From Nematostella vectensis (lineage: Eukaryota > Cnidaria > Anthozoa > Actiniaria > Edwardsiidae): a DNA stretch of 64,000 nt. Each line of letters begins with the position of its first letter. Position 1 is the stretch's first letter. The stretch is taken from positions 5,579,501 through 5,643,500 of the forward strand of contig NC_064035.1 of assembly GCF_932526225.1 (NCBI RefSeq), given 5' to 3'. The notes beneath the pieces are model-generated. The model saw only the letters and a program-made list of their open reading frames with translations. It was not told the DNA's origin and searched no databases. A program made the translations under genes and the position numbers. This document shows positions 1-32,290 of this stretch, in pieces.

Positions 1-2
1 AT

Positions 3-453
3 CTCCGGCCACACCAAGATCTCAGAACTAGAAATAGTCATAATTTTAAATATTATCAAGAAAAAGCTACAAAGAATAAGTATTTTTATTCTTTTTTCCC
101 CCGAACGATAAGACATTGGAACACTTTACCTAATGAACTTGTCGAGCTAGGCTCAATCGAACATTTTAAGCGTGACCTCGAAATCTATCTTAATAATAAT
201 AAGAATTGAATTTTAATTTTATAATTTTATTTCTATATATTATTGAATTGTATTATTGAATTTTCTTTACATTATTTAATATTTTATATATTCTATATAT
301 ACTTAGTACCTATCCATGTATATATGTATATATTTTTATTTACTTATCTCCTTATTTATTTATTTATATGTAAATACTTTTATTTAAGGTTGGTGTGATA
401 TCGCAAGATTTTTTACCGACTAAATAAATGTAGATGTAGATGTAGATGTAGAC
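3..453 (+). mobile_element. 3' end of a CR1/L2-type LINE
   Basis: Positions 3-209 translate in one frame to the C-terminus of a LINE reverse-transcriptase polyprotein, including FFPRTIRHWNTLPNEL, a motif typical of the last 60 residues of Jockey/CR1/L2-like elements, and end at a TGA (207-209). An AT-rich 3' UTR follows, and the element ends in a tandem hexamer tail (tgtaga repeated, 428-453), the usual tail type for these elements. The 5' part lies outside the window. It sits antisense in an intron of the first UBE2E-like gene. Confidence 0.8.
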
Positions 454-835
454 TTTAATAAAAACATACAGCAGGCAACTCGACAGTACAGCAGGTAAAT
501 CGTTATGCACTTGGAATATCGTATTCGTCGTTGTTTAATGTTCACTTTTTGGTACTTATACGTGATTTACTTTAATAAAAACGTATAGCAGGCAACTCGA
601 CAGTACAGTAGGTAACTCGCTATGCACTGGGAATCTAGATTTCTGAGTGAAATAACAGTACAAAACCTTTGAAATACGACAAAACAAAACATTTAACAAC
701 TACGAATACGATATTCCCAGTGCATAACGAGTTAGCTTCTGTACTGTCGAGTTTCCTGCTATATGTTTTTATTAAAGTAAATCACGTACAAATGCCAAAA
801 AGTGAAGCTTGAATAACGACAAATACGATAAAGTT
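453..835. repeat. Direct plus inverted repeat cluster
   Basis: A segment beginning actttaataaaaac occurs directly at about 453-568 and again at about 569-633. It occurs a third time in inverted orientation at about 702-831, sharing the core caactcgacagtacag in complement. The result is a foldback with arms of 65-115 bp around a 70-bp AT-rich loop. It directly abuts the hexamer tail of the LINE fragment. It is probably a non-autonomous foldback element; no coding capacity is seen. Confidence 0.7.
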
Positions 836-1354
836 TGTTACACAAACTTCCGTTGTGTAACAACAACAACAAGTGAGTGAAGATGACTTGTTTGGGTATG
901 CTAAACCGCACACAGATATCAAATACGATGTACATATTGACTTTGCATTTTAAACATCATCGCAGATGTAAACTATCAAATCTTGTTACACGCAACGTGA
1001 AGGCAAAACACGAAATGAAGTGAACTGTAGAATCAATCACACGAACCAGGTAACACTGACTTGCGCGATTAAATGCAGTCTCGCACGTGGGATTGACAAT
1101 GCTAGCAAATGTTGTCTGACCCGCACGGGTCAATTGCGGTATAATGGCTCGGCCTAACGATAATGTTTCAAGAGGCTTGGGGGGACAATAGGCAAGATAA
1201 ACGCAATAAGCGTGGGGCATGTTTTATTTTTTTCTCAGTTTCGATAATACTAGACGGTATAAAAAGAATTATTTTATTATAAATTATGAATTGGGTTAAT
1301 AGCAGTTGTGTGTGTGTGTGATGAAGAGATAGGTATTCAAGACAACAAAAGTAC

Positions 1355-2031
1355 CTGCAATTTGGCGGCGGATCTAACGTTATCCCAGCAAGTTCTCTTT
1401 GTATTCTGCAGAAAACACCAATACTAACATGAACTATAATATAAGTCTAGCGACGAACGAAGCGGAACTGTGGATTAAAAGATCCCAAGGGAAAAAACCC
1501 TAATTGAAATGGTGCGAGGTTCTTTCAAAGACCACTCAAACTTCACGCTCATCTTTCGGTTGGTTTTCTGAGGCGCATCTCATTCCTATCTTGTGAACGG
1601 TAGAGTTTCCTCGAAAATGACGGCAGAACATAGTATTATTGCTCGCGGGAGTAGCGTAGAAGGAGCGCATCATTTGAAAGTAAAACACGCCATTTAAATG
1701 AAGTATGCAAATGAACTTCCGTCAATCGTGAGTTTGTCATCGACGGGATCGTGTTTCCGAATCTTTGTCCAGGTCTCGAGCCTCGTGCTTAGAACCCTGG
1801 CTCATACCGACCAAGACTTCCCCTACGGTTAGAATATACCTAATATATTTCACGGCTCGGTCTATGGCTAAACCATTAAAAATTTAAGCAGTCCGGTGAA
1901 TACCTCTTTGCGGCCGTAGATAAAGTCTTGGGGCTCTTTGCAATGGTTGAACCCCGTGGCTCTCTCTTAGGAGTTCTCTGCGAACTCTCGGCTTCACAGC
2001 TCTGCGGTTGCCCTGGCTGAGGCTCCGACAT
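1355..2031 (-). CDS. UBE2E-class ubiquitin-conjugating enzyme, first two coding exons (partial)
   Basis: Two coding exons on the minus strand: 2031-1904 (ATG at 2031; 42 codons plus AG) and 1405-1355 (51 nt). The first encodes a basic, Ser/Pro-rich tail ending KTLSTAAK, as at the same place in UBE2E proteins. The second encodes RIQRELAGITLDPPPNC and ends at a gtac donor. Phases join correctly (AG|A). The next exon, with the core of the UBC fold and the catalytic cysteine, is not found down to position 1, so it should lie left of the window. UBE2E enzymes accept ubiquitin from E1 and pass it to substrates with RING E3 ligases. Exon 2 has exactly the same length and phase as exon 2 of the complete gene at 3711-8064, so the two are tandem paralogs. 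It could be a pseudogene; only the first third is visible. Confidence 0.75.
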
Positions 2032-3185
2032 CCTTGGATCTTAGGACACAAGGCAATACATTCTATTGTAGCCCAACAGGGGTTAGTTTTAAAAGCCGAA
2101 GCAATAGATGCGTGACTAGGGTTTGAGATTTCTCCACTTGACTCCATCTATACTCTTTTCTATTTCAGCTTCAGAATTAGAAATCTACCCTTGAAAGCTT
2201 GCAATGGAAGCTAGGCTACAGGTTTGCGAAGTTAATAACCTATATCTACATAACACAAGGGAGTTCGAGTCTTCAAAGAGAGCAGAACAGAGCCAAGATA
2301 TTGTACTCAAACTCCCAGCATCCATGATGAAACTGATAATTATCAGAGTCGAATTGGAATTACCTGGTTACTGGCCCGGCCGTTTTGATTGCGTTGTAAT
2401 AGTATGGATAAGGTATACTGGTAGACACGGAATGGTTAAAGTAGAATGATACAAGCGCTTCAGTCTTTACCCGTCAGATGAGAGACGTTTGTCCAAACGT
2501 GGTAGGGACCGCTGGCGCTATGTCTTGACGATTCAGATGTCGCTTGTGACGTCAGCTGCCGTCTTTTGGGTTGATGAGATAAGCAAATAATGATACGACG
2601 TACTGGGGTTTGGAGAGACAAGAAATAGACTCCCCTCGACTTGTTACAATTTGCGTAGTATGTGTTTTAGCCATTTAAAGAGTACCTAGATGTTTTGGAA
2701 GTAATACAAAATCAACCATCTAAACGGTAAATAAAACCGTAGTGATATCCTTAACAATGACTTCAATAAAGAAACTAATTATCATGATTTTGTACACATG
2801 TAGCAGGTGTAAGAACTGTTTGGACAAAACTCGCTGTTATTTGACATTTTCAAGGTTTAGTATGGCCTCTATGGTCGTTTCTGCCCTCTGAGATGCTTTA
2901 AAGGATAGTTAAAGCAAGAAGTCTTAACTTTAGGGGAAAGGAAATCAAATAGCCAGTTGTGAATGGACGGGGAGCTTTTCGAAACTCACGTATGGACTGA
3001 CAACTCATACTAAACGGATAGCAGCAATAATTGAGTTTCGTTTAATGCATCAGAATATGCAATACATTTATCACAGTAAATACATATATAGAATATATTC
3101 TCTCTTGTTAGCCCTTCAGAAACTTTGCGAACTCACTAAGCATAAACGCAACAAAGATTTAAAAAATCGAATATTTACAAAAACT

Positions 3186-3217
<32 letters not shown>

Positions 3218-3710
3218 AAGCTGTTTCCAGGGGCAAAATCACCCGTCTTACACCCTTACATTACATTTGCTTTCACGAGTAAAAAGCCTTGACTATCCAC
3301 ATTTAGAAACATTTGAAAACCATTTCAACAGTTTCTTCAATTACGCTTAATGTACAAGTACATGTAAATGTTTCTTAGCTTTTTAGGGGGTTCGAAAATT
3401 ACCACAAAAGCGATGCATCTTGGATATATTGAAATTGTCCCTCAAAGGACATAGAACATAGGGCATAGAACGAAAAAAAAAACTTGTTACTGTACAGAAT
3501 ACTTTCTACGTGTACTTTACTTGTATCTACTTCTTTCTCCGCGAGGAAACATTATCATAGTCTTTGAAAATTAAAAGACAACTTAATTACTCTGCTTGGC
3601 GATACGAGGCGCCCTGTGGCGGATCAGCGGGAATAGACTGGGGAGCAGTGTCCTCCACCTATCATCCCGTAATGATTTATAAGTCCGATGAGCGAAGGAA
3701 GATGACCATG
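2032..3710. other. Intergenic region between the two UBE2E-like genes
   Basis: I see no exon with supporting similarity here. It holds the 3' flank of the complete UBE2E gene and the 5' flank of the partial one. There is an uninterrupted AT-dinucleotide microsatellite at about 3188-3217 and otherwise AT-rich unique-looking sequence. Confidence 0.5.
3188..3217. repeat. (AT)n microsatellite
   Basis: About 15 uninterrupted AT dinucleotides in the flank of the UBE2E gene. Confidence 0.95.
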
Positions 3711-8064
<4,354 letters not shown>

Positions 8065-11055
8065 CTGAAAGAAGCTTTCCCTGGCTGCAAACTACAGACG
8101 GTCGGAGTGGTTCAAGGATCAGTGCTAGGGTAATAGGATACACAAGAAGATCAGGATCGATACGGTCATATATCAAAAGGGAATAGCTTCAATAGAGTAA
8201 CATTCAAATCTTGCTTTCTTTTCTACCTACATCTATCCCAAACCTAAGCTAGCAGCCTGTATACTGTAGCTAGCAGGCAGTGCCGTATATTAATTACAAT
8301 CACAGACCAAAGGGGATTGAACTTAGAGGGGCGGCACAAGATGGCGGATCTCCAGACCAAAGGAGAGTGGCTTGTAAGATTCACCAAGCGCCAGTTGAAT
8401 CTGAGACTCCTCTTAACGCCAAAAATTTATACCTACAAGAAGAAGAGGACAAGATGTTTCTCCTGAGGCAGACAGTAGTTCGATCCCGCTCTTTTTCTAG
8501 CAATAATTCAAGCTCCAAGTTAAGAGTTGACTTTGCTTGGTCGCTCGGCACTGAAGGCCAACTGGTCGCTGCTTGTCACCAGTCCGTCAGCGATTTAATG
8601 ACCGACATATCACCGACGACACAATTGATAAATGTGAGAAGAATTTGCCTGCTCCGCCAATCAGGTGGGCTCTTTGGCAGATTATCTACCCAGTAAGTGG
8701 CTCTCTCGTGGTGAGAGGCTGTTAGACTTATATTCTTTTAGGTTTTCTCTACAAAAGAAGGAGTAACCATTATTGATGGAATTTCTATTGAGCAGTGAAA
8801 GAAAGAATCGAACCGGAACCAAGCGCGAACGAGGACATGGTTATGTATTCACTTTATGATCTGTCTACGTAAGACTTGAAATTCATAACTGATGCGACAC
8901 TTTGATCCCATACACCACGGCTCTATTGTAAATTCAGTCCCCTTCCCTCTCCCCATGAAAGCACGGCCTGTTCATATACATGAATAGGTTCCAACTTCAT
9001 CGATTCTGGGGGCGCGTAAAACTAAAGGATGTTAATTGAAAAAATGTGGTTTAGTGGTGAGATGATCAAATCACTTCGCAACGGAACTACTGCCTCGATA
9101 CCATCTTCCCTCCGTCAATCTTTACTTAGAGTGAAACGATAGAGTGAAATCCATCTACCGCACTGACAAAGAAAGCAAATCAAAGGAAGAGTTTACTTGA
9201 TGCAAGGCTGGTCTGAGAAACCAGACGTATAAAACCCATTTCTTCTTTATCCATCTCACTTCTTAATACATCGGTAGCCTTCTCAGCAGCACTTCTAGTC
9301 ATACTATTACTAGTCGCTTTGCAAGGAAAGGGGTTTTAAAATTAAAGCATTCTTGACGGGTGTACCTCAGTAGGAATTCAATACGAGTTACGCTAAAGTT
9401 TGACTAACGTTTTATAACTTAATTATAGCGAAGTAATTATCTCTTGCTTGTGTTTAAGCCTGTGGTGGTAGAGGGACTCGAATAGATCAAGAGGGACCAT
9501 TATAATTATTATCTTTGATTAAAAACACATCACGCATTTTCCATGTAACAGATCATTCCAACCGCTGGAATTATCGTAGGCTATCATTATAAGCCTATGA
9601 TTGTCAAATATATATTGGCAATTTCAGTTTTTTATCTCTTCAAACCAAACCAGGGCCTCTTTTTAACTCTGCAGTAAGCGTCTAATATAATACACTGATA
9701 CATAATCATATAAATCGAGACTTTTTGTTTACAAGAGAAACGGTCTGACTTGGTATCACCTATTGTACCAAAGCTACTGGTGAAATTTGTATGTAAAGGT
9801 GTGAAATTAAAAAGTTAATATCAAGTGTTGTATAAAATCCAACCCAGATCTGCCGTGGCATGTTTTTCACTTATATTATAATGTGTTTTCCAAAAAAAAA
9901 ATAGATAATTGAATTATTTATAGCGTGAGTTCTGATCATCTATGAGTACTATAATGTCGTTGAGAATCCCGGCAAAGCGGTATTTGTGAGTTTACACAAG
10001 CGATAACTATGGTCAATATTATGGCTCGACTCCATGCTCGATGCGCCCCGCACCAAGTGGCTTCTCCAGCTGTCAAGTGGTTCCCGCGTGACGTCACAAT
10101 AATAATAATAATCATCGAGCCGCAAACCAAACAAAGAAATAAAATATCAACCCCGCTGGGATTACAAAATCCGTTTTTGTTGTTCTTCAACCAAGGTAGC
10201 CTTACATGTAAATGGTCGTTAAACTGCCGGCTGCCGGTGTTTTTTCACAAAAGATGTCCTTGTAGTGAGATGTCATTCGCGTGTCAGCCTGAAGCACACT
10301 ATTAATCACACTGCTCCTCAGCATCAGACTTCATGTGATTGCAGTATTCAGACCTTTATATGGCCTCTGTATGGTCAGAGTTGCCCTTGGCATTGTTGCG
10401 AACACTCAAGAATTCAACTCAAGAATCCCTTTATTTTTCGGAATCCGGATATTTTTCACCAAAGCAACGAAGAGGAATGTAAATTAGTGGTAGTTAACCT
10501 GTGTTTTTTTTTTCATATTCCGGATATTTTAAAGGTAAAAGACACACACAAGTAGGTGTGAAACAATGGTATTTACAAACCGGTGGAATTTCAGTACGGG
10601 GCACTAAAATATCCATTACGGGACGGCAGGGGACTTCCAAATATGCTTTGACAGATAGTGATGGACTCGAACCCGAAACAATAAAAAAATCCAAGATAAA
10701 TCGGAAAAAAGAAATTATAATTATACTACATATTTTTATTTTATAAAGTCATGTTCTCATAACCTGGAAAGTTTTTTCTTTTTTTTTTCTTACTGGTACC
10801 TTGGGTTCTAGAGCCTCCTCTCGTCCAAAGACGCTCGTCGCGGCATTTTGGCTGATCTTCACTGGACGATAGAAATCTGGAGGCTCTGGTAACCAGGGTA
10901 CTGGATTCCAACCAGTTCTAGAACAACCGCAAAATCGAATTAATCGGAAAACTTTATGTGATTTGAATATATTTCACCTAATTTCCTATATATTTTTTTC
11001 CTTTATGAATTTATGAGACTTTTTATTATGATAATGATGACTCTAACTTCCTAAC
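8065..11055. other. Intergenic region between UBE2E-like gene and protease duplication
   Basis: No exon with recognisable protein similarity on either strand. At 8340-8350 an aagatggcgg motif resembles the YY1-type element often found at metazoan transcription starts. It could mark the UBE2E promoter or a divergent plus-strand transcript, but the open frame from that ATG is short. A short (AAT)n run is at about 10,098-10,112 and a hairpin element at about 10,793-10,903. Confidence 0.45.
10793..10903. mobile_element. Short hairpin (MITE-like) element
   Basis: The left arm (gguacc-type start, ggttctagagcctcc) is complementary to the right arm (ggaggctctggtaaccagg), with about 60 bp between. 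A related inverted repeat is present at 25,508-25,652. Two copies with similar termini in one window point to a small foldback/MITE family rather than a chance hairpin. Confidence 0.55.
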
Positions 11056-12837
11056 GATCGAGGTGCTTACTCTGTGAGAGCGCGTCTTTGAAATAAGAGA
11101 AAGAAGTCTTCGTACTTACTCGGCCATACTGCGCTTCTGTCATGAAATTTTAAGTTCCGTGAAATGGTTTTCGAGGACATCTTTCTATGTATGACGTGGT
11201 TTGATGTCTTTCTTTTGCCCTTTTATTGTTATCGGATTACGCAACGCATGATTCTGAGGTTTTACAGAGAAAGACCTAAAATAAATAAAAAAAGTTGCAT
11301 GCGGCAAAAACTCTTGACGCGTGCGGCGAATAAACGACAATATTTTATATATGGCCTTAATCAACGCGATTCATAATCACTGTTTACATGAATAAGCGCC
11401 TCGGCCAATTTGTCCGATTGTCCTAGAAAGTGCAAAGCAGCTAATACAATACAGCTACTTCCATAAGTTTTGCGAAGTGGGAGCGTTTGGAAATAGGGGA
11501 AAGTGAATAGAGTCGACCAAACCTTAGCAAACAGGGGGAATGGCCAGGGGATGGGTCTTTCGCAAAAATGTCACATATGCTCGTTTTATTCCTTGGGGTA
11601 CAAACAATGTCCCAAGTGCTTGCAATGGTGAATTGTGTTGAGGTGACGTGGTGCCTTAGAAAGACCACAGCGTCCCTCGACTGCCACATCCCGCGTGCGT
11701 GCCTTGTAGACCGACCAAAACAATACAAATCAATGAGGCATAATATCTTTTAAGATATTAAAATAATCCTAATTTATTAATGTTGAAAGCTGGACTCCCT
11801 GGAGAGTTACAATAATAACAGATAGATTATAACAATAGATTTTGACAAATCTGCAAGTGCTAAAAACTCAGCTCTCCGCTAAGAAACTTTTTGGATTGCT
11901 TTCGATTTACGGACACCTTATCGCTTTCAGACTCTGTATTCATTCTCCTTCGTAATTGTACACTTTCTAGTGAGCGAATTCGGCTTTGTAGGTTTTTTTT
12001 TAAGTTTACAATACATTTCCGCCCATTCTACTATATCGAGATATCCCAAAGTTTTTGGGGCGGATAACTTTGAGGGAAATGGGATATGTACAAGAAGCGT
12101 TGTGGCAAAGGGGTAACCCAAAACTACCTCAGAGTGACAAACGTACAAAATGACTTGTGTTTTGAATACCGTTTTATTGTGCTGGACTCTATAGCGACAA
12201 GCAAATATTGCAGCCGGCCCACTGAGTAGGGTGATACTTTGTGTAAGATGATCTTGGGCGTCTGTCCCGCCCCTATGTAGGACCACGACGGACGGGCTGA
12301 TCACGAGAAGGTACAGTAACGAACTACCATTTGTTACTTGAGGGTAGGAATTAAATATAGTAAAAAGCAAGTCAAAATATTGAAATTGAAATTTTGAACA
12401 AGCAAACGAGATACCAGAGGAAAAAATACCAAGTAGCTCAACGGGTTGCGAAAAGCAAAGCTCCGTAACTTTCGCCACCCAGATTGTACTAATTCAATGA
12501 CAATACCTATTAACTTTATACCCAGCAGAATGCAGAAATAAAGCGAAGAACTTATCTCTACAACCGTCTATAAATAATAGGCGAGTTTACAATGCCGTAG
12601 TTTACTACGTCGTAGTTTTAGAGTACGCAGAAGAGGAATGGCTTGGGGGAGAGGGGGGGTTTAAACCTTTAAATGGGTGAAATCTAAAGAAGTGGTTATC
12701 GTTTTTCTGCAGTACCCCTTTTTTAAGGTATCCGTGCCTCGTAATTTTATGCAGTGATATCGGATCTTTTGTTGCTCGCGATGGGTATTTCGAATGGATG
12801 CATTTTGTACTTAAAGATTAAACGCTACGAAGGCACG
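11056..12837 (+). promoter_or_regulatory. 5' flank of protease gene 1
   Basis: Upstream flank conserved in copy 2. It should contain the promoter and 5' UTR, but I cannot place a transcription start. An antisense open frame of 183 codons (11,927-12,478) lies here but is broken in copy 2, so I do not treat it as a gene. Confidence 0.4.
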
Positions 12838-28308
<15,471 letters not shown>

Positions 28309-28650
28309 GTCACGTGACCCAAAAGCATACCACATGACTTAGATGTACGTTACTTGCCCCTAAACAGGCACCGCTGAGGGGGAGGGGCTGAGGTATTGTC
28401 GCCCCCCTACTTTTCAACATACTCCGCGGTCCCTGCTAAAGAAAGGTACGTCACGTGACTCTGAAGGGTGGTACGTCACGTGAATCTTTACGGTCCAACT
28501 CATGTGACTTTTCGCGAACTACCGTTTCATCTCTACAAGCCTGTTTCGTGGTTGCCCACTAATCAGGAGATTTATTAAGAATATATTACTACCATAACTT
28601 ATATACTATCTATGTATAAAAATAGGGCGCGAATTTTGAATGGCTGTTAT

Positions 28651-28656
28651 AATAAA
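28651..28656 (+). terminator. Candidate polyadenylation signal, gene 1
   Basis: AATAAA about 340 bp after the gene 1 stop. It lies beyond the duplicated block, so gene 2 must use another signal (candidate at 56,247). Position only; no transcript evidence. Confidence 0.35.
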
Positions 28657-28689
28657 ATTGAATAGTTCAGCTGTTGCATAACAAGGCTT

Positions 28690-30015
28690 TGTTCCTGTGG
28701 CGGCACGAAGACACTAGCTCGTTGCGCTTGTTTAAAGTTGATAGCTTGGGTTGGCGGATAATGATAAGATAAGATAATGATATGATCTGTGTTTAGCGTG
28801 TCGGAATGAGGCGGTGTGATTTCTATATCTTGTCTTGAATTCGTTCTCGGTTAGTCCTACGTAGGTTTCGGAGGTGTTGTTGTCCTTTCTTGTTACAGTA
28901 GCTTGGTAGATAACAAATGATTGGAGGCAGTTTCCGTCAAGGGGGCACGCGTTCTTTTGTCTGCAGTTGCATGTTTTGTTATTGGCGGTGGCAAGTGAGG
29001 TAGGGGCGTCTTCGGTTGTCATTGGTGAGGCGATTATGCGTTTGTTGTGGCTGTCAATTATCTGCTTGGTGTTGCTCATGCAGCTATAACTGATTTTGAT
29101 TGTGTTCCGTTTGAAGATTTTTCTGAGTTTGTGGTCTTTAGAGAAGTGCTTGTCTATGAGTGAGAGGAATCTGTGGCCGATGTTGGTGCTTGTGTTCTTG
29201 CTAAAAGGGGGGTTGTACCAGATTATGTTGTTGCGCTGGCGGTTCTTGCGTTTGCTTGTGGTGTTTGGTTCGTAGTGCAGCGTGTAGTTATATCCACTTT
29301 CGTCGAGTGCTTTCTGGTATGGCGGGGCGGCTTGGTCGAAGGTTTCTTTGTCTGATCATAGTGTAGATAAGCGTTTGTTGATACTGGCAGGGATATTCTT
29401 TGTGATGGTAGGTGGGTGGTTGCTCTCGCGGTGGACGTACTTTAGTGGGGCGTTCGGTTTGGTGAAAGGCTGGTAGGTGTTGCGGTTCAGGTCGAATGTG
29501 ACATCTAGGAAGTTGACTACTCGTTTGTTGGCTTCTATGGTAATTCGCAGTCCGTTGTTGTTGAAGATGCGGCATAGTTCTTTCTTGATACTTTCTGTGT
29601 TTTTAGGTGTGGCGCTTGTGATGGCTAGTCCGTCGTCGCGGTAGAGTCCTACGTTGATGTTAAGGTCTTGGAGTTGGGAGAGGAGGAAGTTGCCTACAAG
29701 TTCGCATGTTTCAGCGCCGTCGTAGCTTCCCATCGTCACGTCGAATGTCGAGTTGCCTTTTTTGTGCCAGGGTGTTTGGTTGTGAACTAGGATAGAGTTT
29801 TTGGCGTAGGTTATGATTTTTTTTTCTTCAGCGGTGATGCAGTCGTAGTCAGCGGCGAAGTCGAGGGCTTTGTTTAGGAGTTCTTGGCTGATGGATGGGT
29901 AGAATTCCACTATGGATGCTGTCTTGTTTTTTGTTGATGTGAACCAGTCGATTACGGCTTTAGTGCTTTTCCATTGGTGCTGTTTATTAGAGGAAAGCAA
30001 AGCTATGTCGTCAGC
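28690..30015 (-). mobile_element. Decayed Penelope-like element (RT plus GIY-YIG endonuclease)
   Basis: Minus strand. From 30,000 to 29,356 an open frame encodes the C-terminal half of a Penelope-type reverse transcriptase: STKAVIDWF, VEFYPSISQELL, and YRDDGL at 29,643-29,626. A TGA at 29,358-29,356 interrupts it. The same frame resumes in NIGHRFLSLIDKHF, followed by the Cys-rich segment CNCRQKNACPLDGNC and the GIY-YIG endonuclease (TYVGLTENEFKTRYRNHT). The end is frameshifted. The 5' part is missing. RT followed by GIY-YIG is diagnostic of Penelope-like elements. It lies just past the right end of duplication copy 1 and has no counterpart after copy 2. Confidence 0.9.
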
Positions 30016-31020
30016 TAAGCCTCAGTCGTTGAGCTTAGTTGTGAACTTCCATCTTCATATTCACCATTTTCGCCTCTTCTAACTGTTCTTCGCAATACCC
30101 ACTCCGTCTCCAACAAGGACAAAAAACCTGACATATAACAACCATGTTTAAGGGTGTACTGACATTTGTTGCTAAGGAAAATTGGATATAGCATAAAAGC
30201 CAAGGATATAGCATATTTGCCAAGTTGACCACCACAAGTGTGCTGACTATTATGATGACGTTACCACGTGACGTCATAGATACAGATTTAAGCAAATATT
30301 TCATGTAAAATTGCTCGAAAACAAATATTGAATAGGTTTTATGTATCTTGATGGATGGGCACAGCATGCGTTTTAGAAATGATTGAGTACAGAGGCTCAT
30401 AAGTAGGGGCAATCATCTGTATTAGATAGGTGTCACGGCGTTTCCTATGATCAGGCTATTTTTAGACGCACGGATTAGCCAATCAGATGACAGGCGGGAA
30501 AATTTGACTTTGTCTCAAGGAATCCAAAATGGCGGTCGAGAAGGGGGAAAACGACGCTTGCTTTTCAAAGTCTTCCTACATCGTCATATGCCTCCTAATT
30601 TCTGAACCCTTTTAGCCACAGAGCAAAAAACATTTTCTCACTAGCTTGGACTATTTATTTCTCCATAAGTGGACTCACGAGTCCAGACCTGGGACTCTCT
30701 TTGCGCTCGACATTCAGGTCTGGACTATTCTTGCTCTCGCAAAGCAATAAATTCGGAAATAAGTGATCATTTGTTTCTATCTCGAAATTCTCCCGCTGAG
30801 AGGCCATATTATCATTCATAAGGTGTTTGATACTGCTAGTTAACTAACAATAGTGTAAGAAGTAACATACCGAAGTTTATGTCTTGTTTTTTTAAACCAG
30901 CTCTTCAAAACTGTAAGTAATTGTGTTTGTAAATATAAGAAAGAATTTAGTCTGATGCGCATAAATATCAACACTCATGACCTGCCCTGGACTCAACTTG
31001 CCCTGATATGGTAAGAAATT

Positions 31021-32290
31021 GTAAATCAAAAGGCAAGGCCCTTGCCAAGTCGTGGATAATAAAATGATAATTTGGGACAAAAGCTTGGTTTTGGTGCATT
31101 TATTTTTAACACACTTTAGGGTTAAATGGTATGTATGGACCAAACTAATAAATTTCTTGGCTTTGTGTGGTTTTATTTATACATAGGGTATTTTGTCTCA
31201 GACAAGTGTAAACAATGGTACTACTGTGATGTTGAAATAACTGCTCCAGGTACAGGCCCGTAGTCAGGGGGGTTTCGGGGGGTACAGACGAACCCCTCCA
31301 CCCAGCTTGAAGGTCTGCTCAGAGCAAACAAAAATAACGTTTGGCTGGAGATATAGCGTGAACATCAATATGTCTTTAAAATGACTATAAAAATCTTAAT
31401 TATCTTTATTAGTATAGCTATATGTTAAAAAGTACCCTATTAATAACATGCCTAATGTAATAAGGCGAGGAGAGGGGTATACCGGGAATTTGGTACGCTA
31501 ACATGGAAAAAACGAACCACCCCGCTCAAAATCCTGGCTACGGGATAGGTAAGTCAATGCCCATCTGATTGATTCCCTGGGGGCAACCAGTCGACCCAGA
31601 TACCATTGATGGAAAGGGGCCCTCTTGCCCTCATTGGGTGATTTTGCTTACAGACATTTAAAAAACTGATTCCTGCTCTTGGCAAACGAAGTTCAGTCTA
31701 GAAATATTATTCATGGAGACATTGGAAACAACGCTATTCGTAGCGAAGAACGGATAAATTCCGAAGCTTAAATTATAAGATCAAGAATGCGTTGGAGCTA
31801 ATTCAGCAAGCATGCAAGAAGAAATAAACAAAGAATTTGGTGCACAGCCAGCAGTAGTAGAGGGGAAGTGGAAATGGCTTACCGTGGCGTTTCGTAAGTC
31901 TGCTGACAACATGATATATCTTGAAAGTTGAACTGATAACGAACGGACTTTGAAGCGAAACCTTACATTCAGATAGCTATTTATCGAATGTGGCTCGATT
32001 TTTAATTGGCAAGAAAGGCAGGAATGACGTTAAATCATAGTCTTAACATTCAAAGAATTCAACTACGGCCGCCATGTTTTTTTTTTAAATGGTTTGGAAA
32101 ACCGCTGACAATTCGCGGGCTTTTTCGCTAAAACGTTTGATTTGATTGGCCAAGTGTTGTGATATTAGAAGAGTCATGATTGGCTATGGGTTACACTTGA
32201 GTCGACGATAAGTTAAGCTATTAGCCATTAGCGAGTGACACAACCCCGCTACCGCAAAAAGTCCTGAATAGCTTTGCTATCCACGACTTT
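31021..32290. mobile_element. Insertion in the left foldback arm, with short inverted ends
   Basis: This segment interrupts the left arm where the right arm is continuous. Near its ends are aagtcgtggata (31,048) and tatccacgactt (32,278), a 12-bp perfect inverted pair. No transposase is seen; it contains a smaller MITE. Confidence 0.65.
31253..31548. mobile_element. MITE with CAGGCCCGTA ends
   Basis: Starts caggcccgtagtcagg and ends cctggctacggg, an imperfect terminal inverted repeat, about 295 bp. The termini match the MITE in intron 3 of gene 2 (40,938-41,252), so the two belong to one family. Confidence 0.7.

Noticed and set aside
957-1220. 87-codon minus-strand frame between UBE2E exons
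   Set aside because: No similarity to the UBC core expected next; it looks like intronic chance sequence.
8280-8696. 138-codon plus-strand frame near a YY1-like motif
   Set aside because: Composition is not convincing and the ATG in the YY1-like motif opens a different, 43-codon frame. It may be promoter or 5' UTR sequence.
11441-11728. 95-codon minus-strand frame conserved at 37,286-37,573
   Set aside because: Conservation only reflects the recent segmental duplication; no domain or gene signals.
11927-12478. 183-codon minus-strand open frame upstream of gene 1
   Set aside because: Long for chance, but the counterpart in copy 2 is split and frameshifted by the 518-bp duplication, and I see no domain or splice context.
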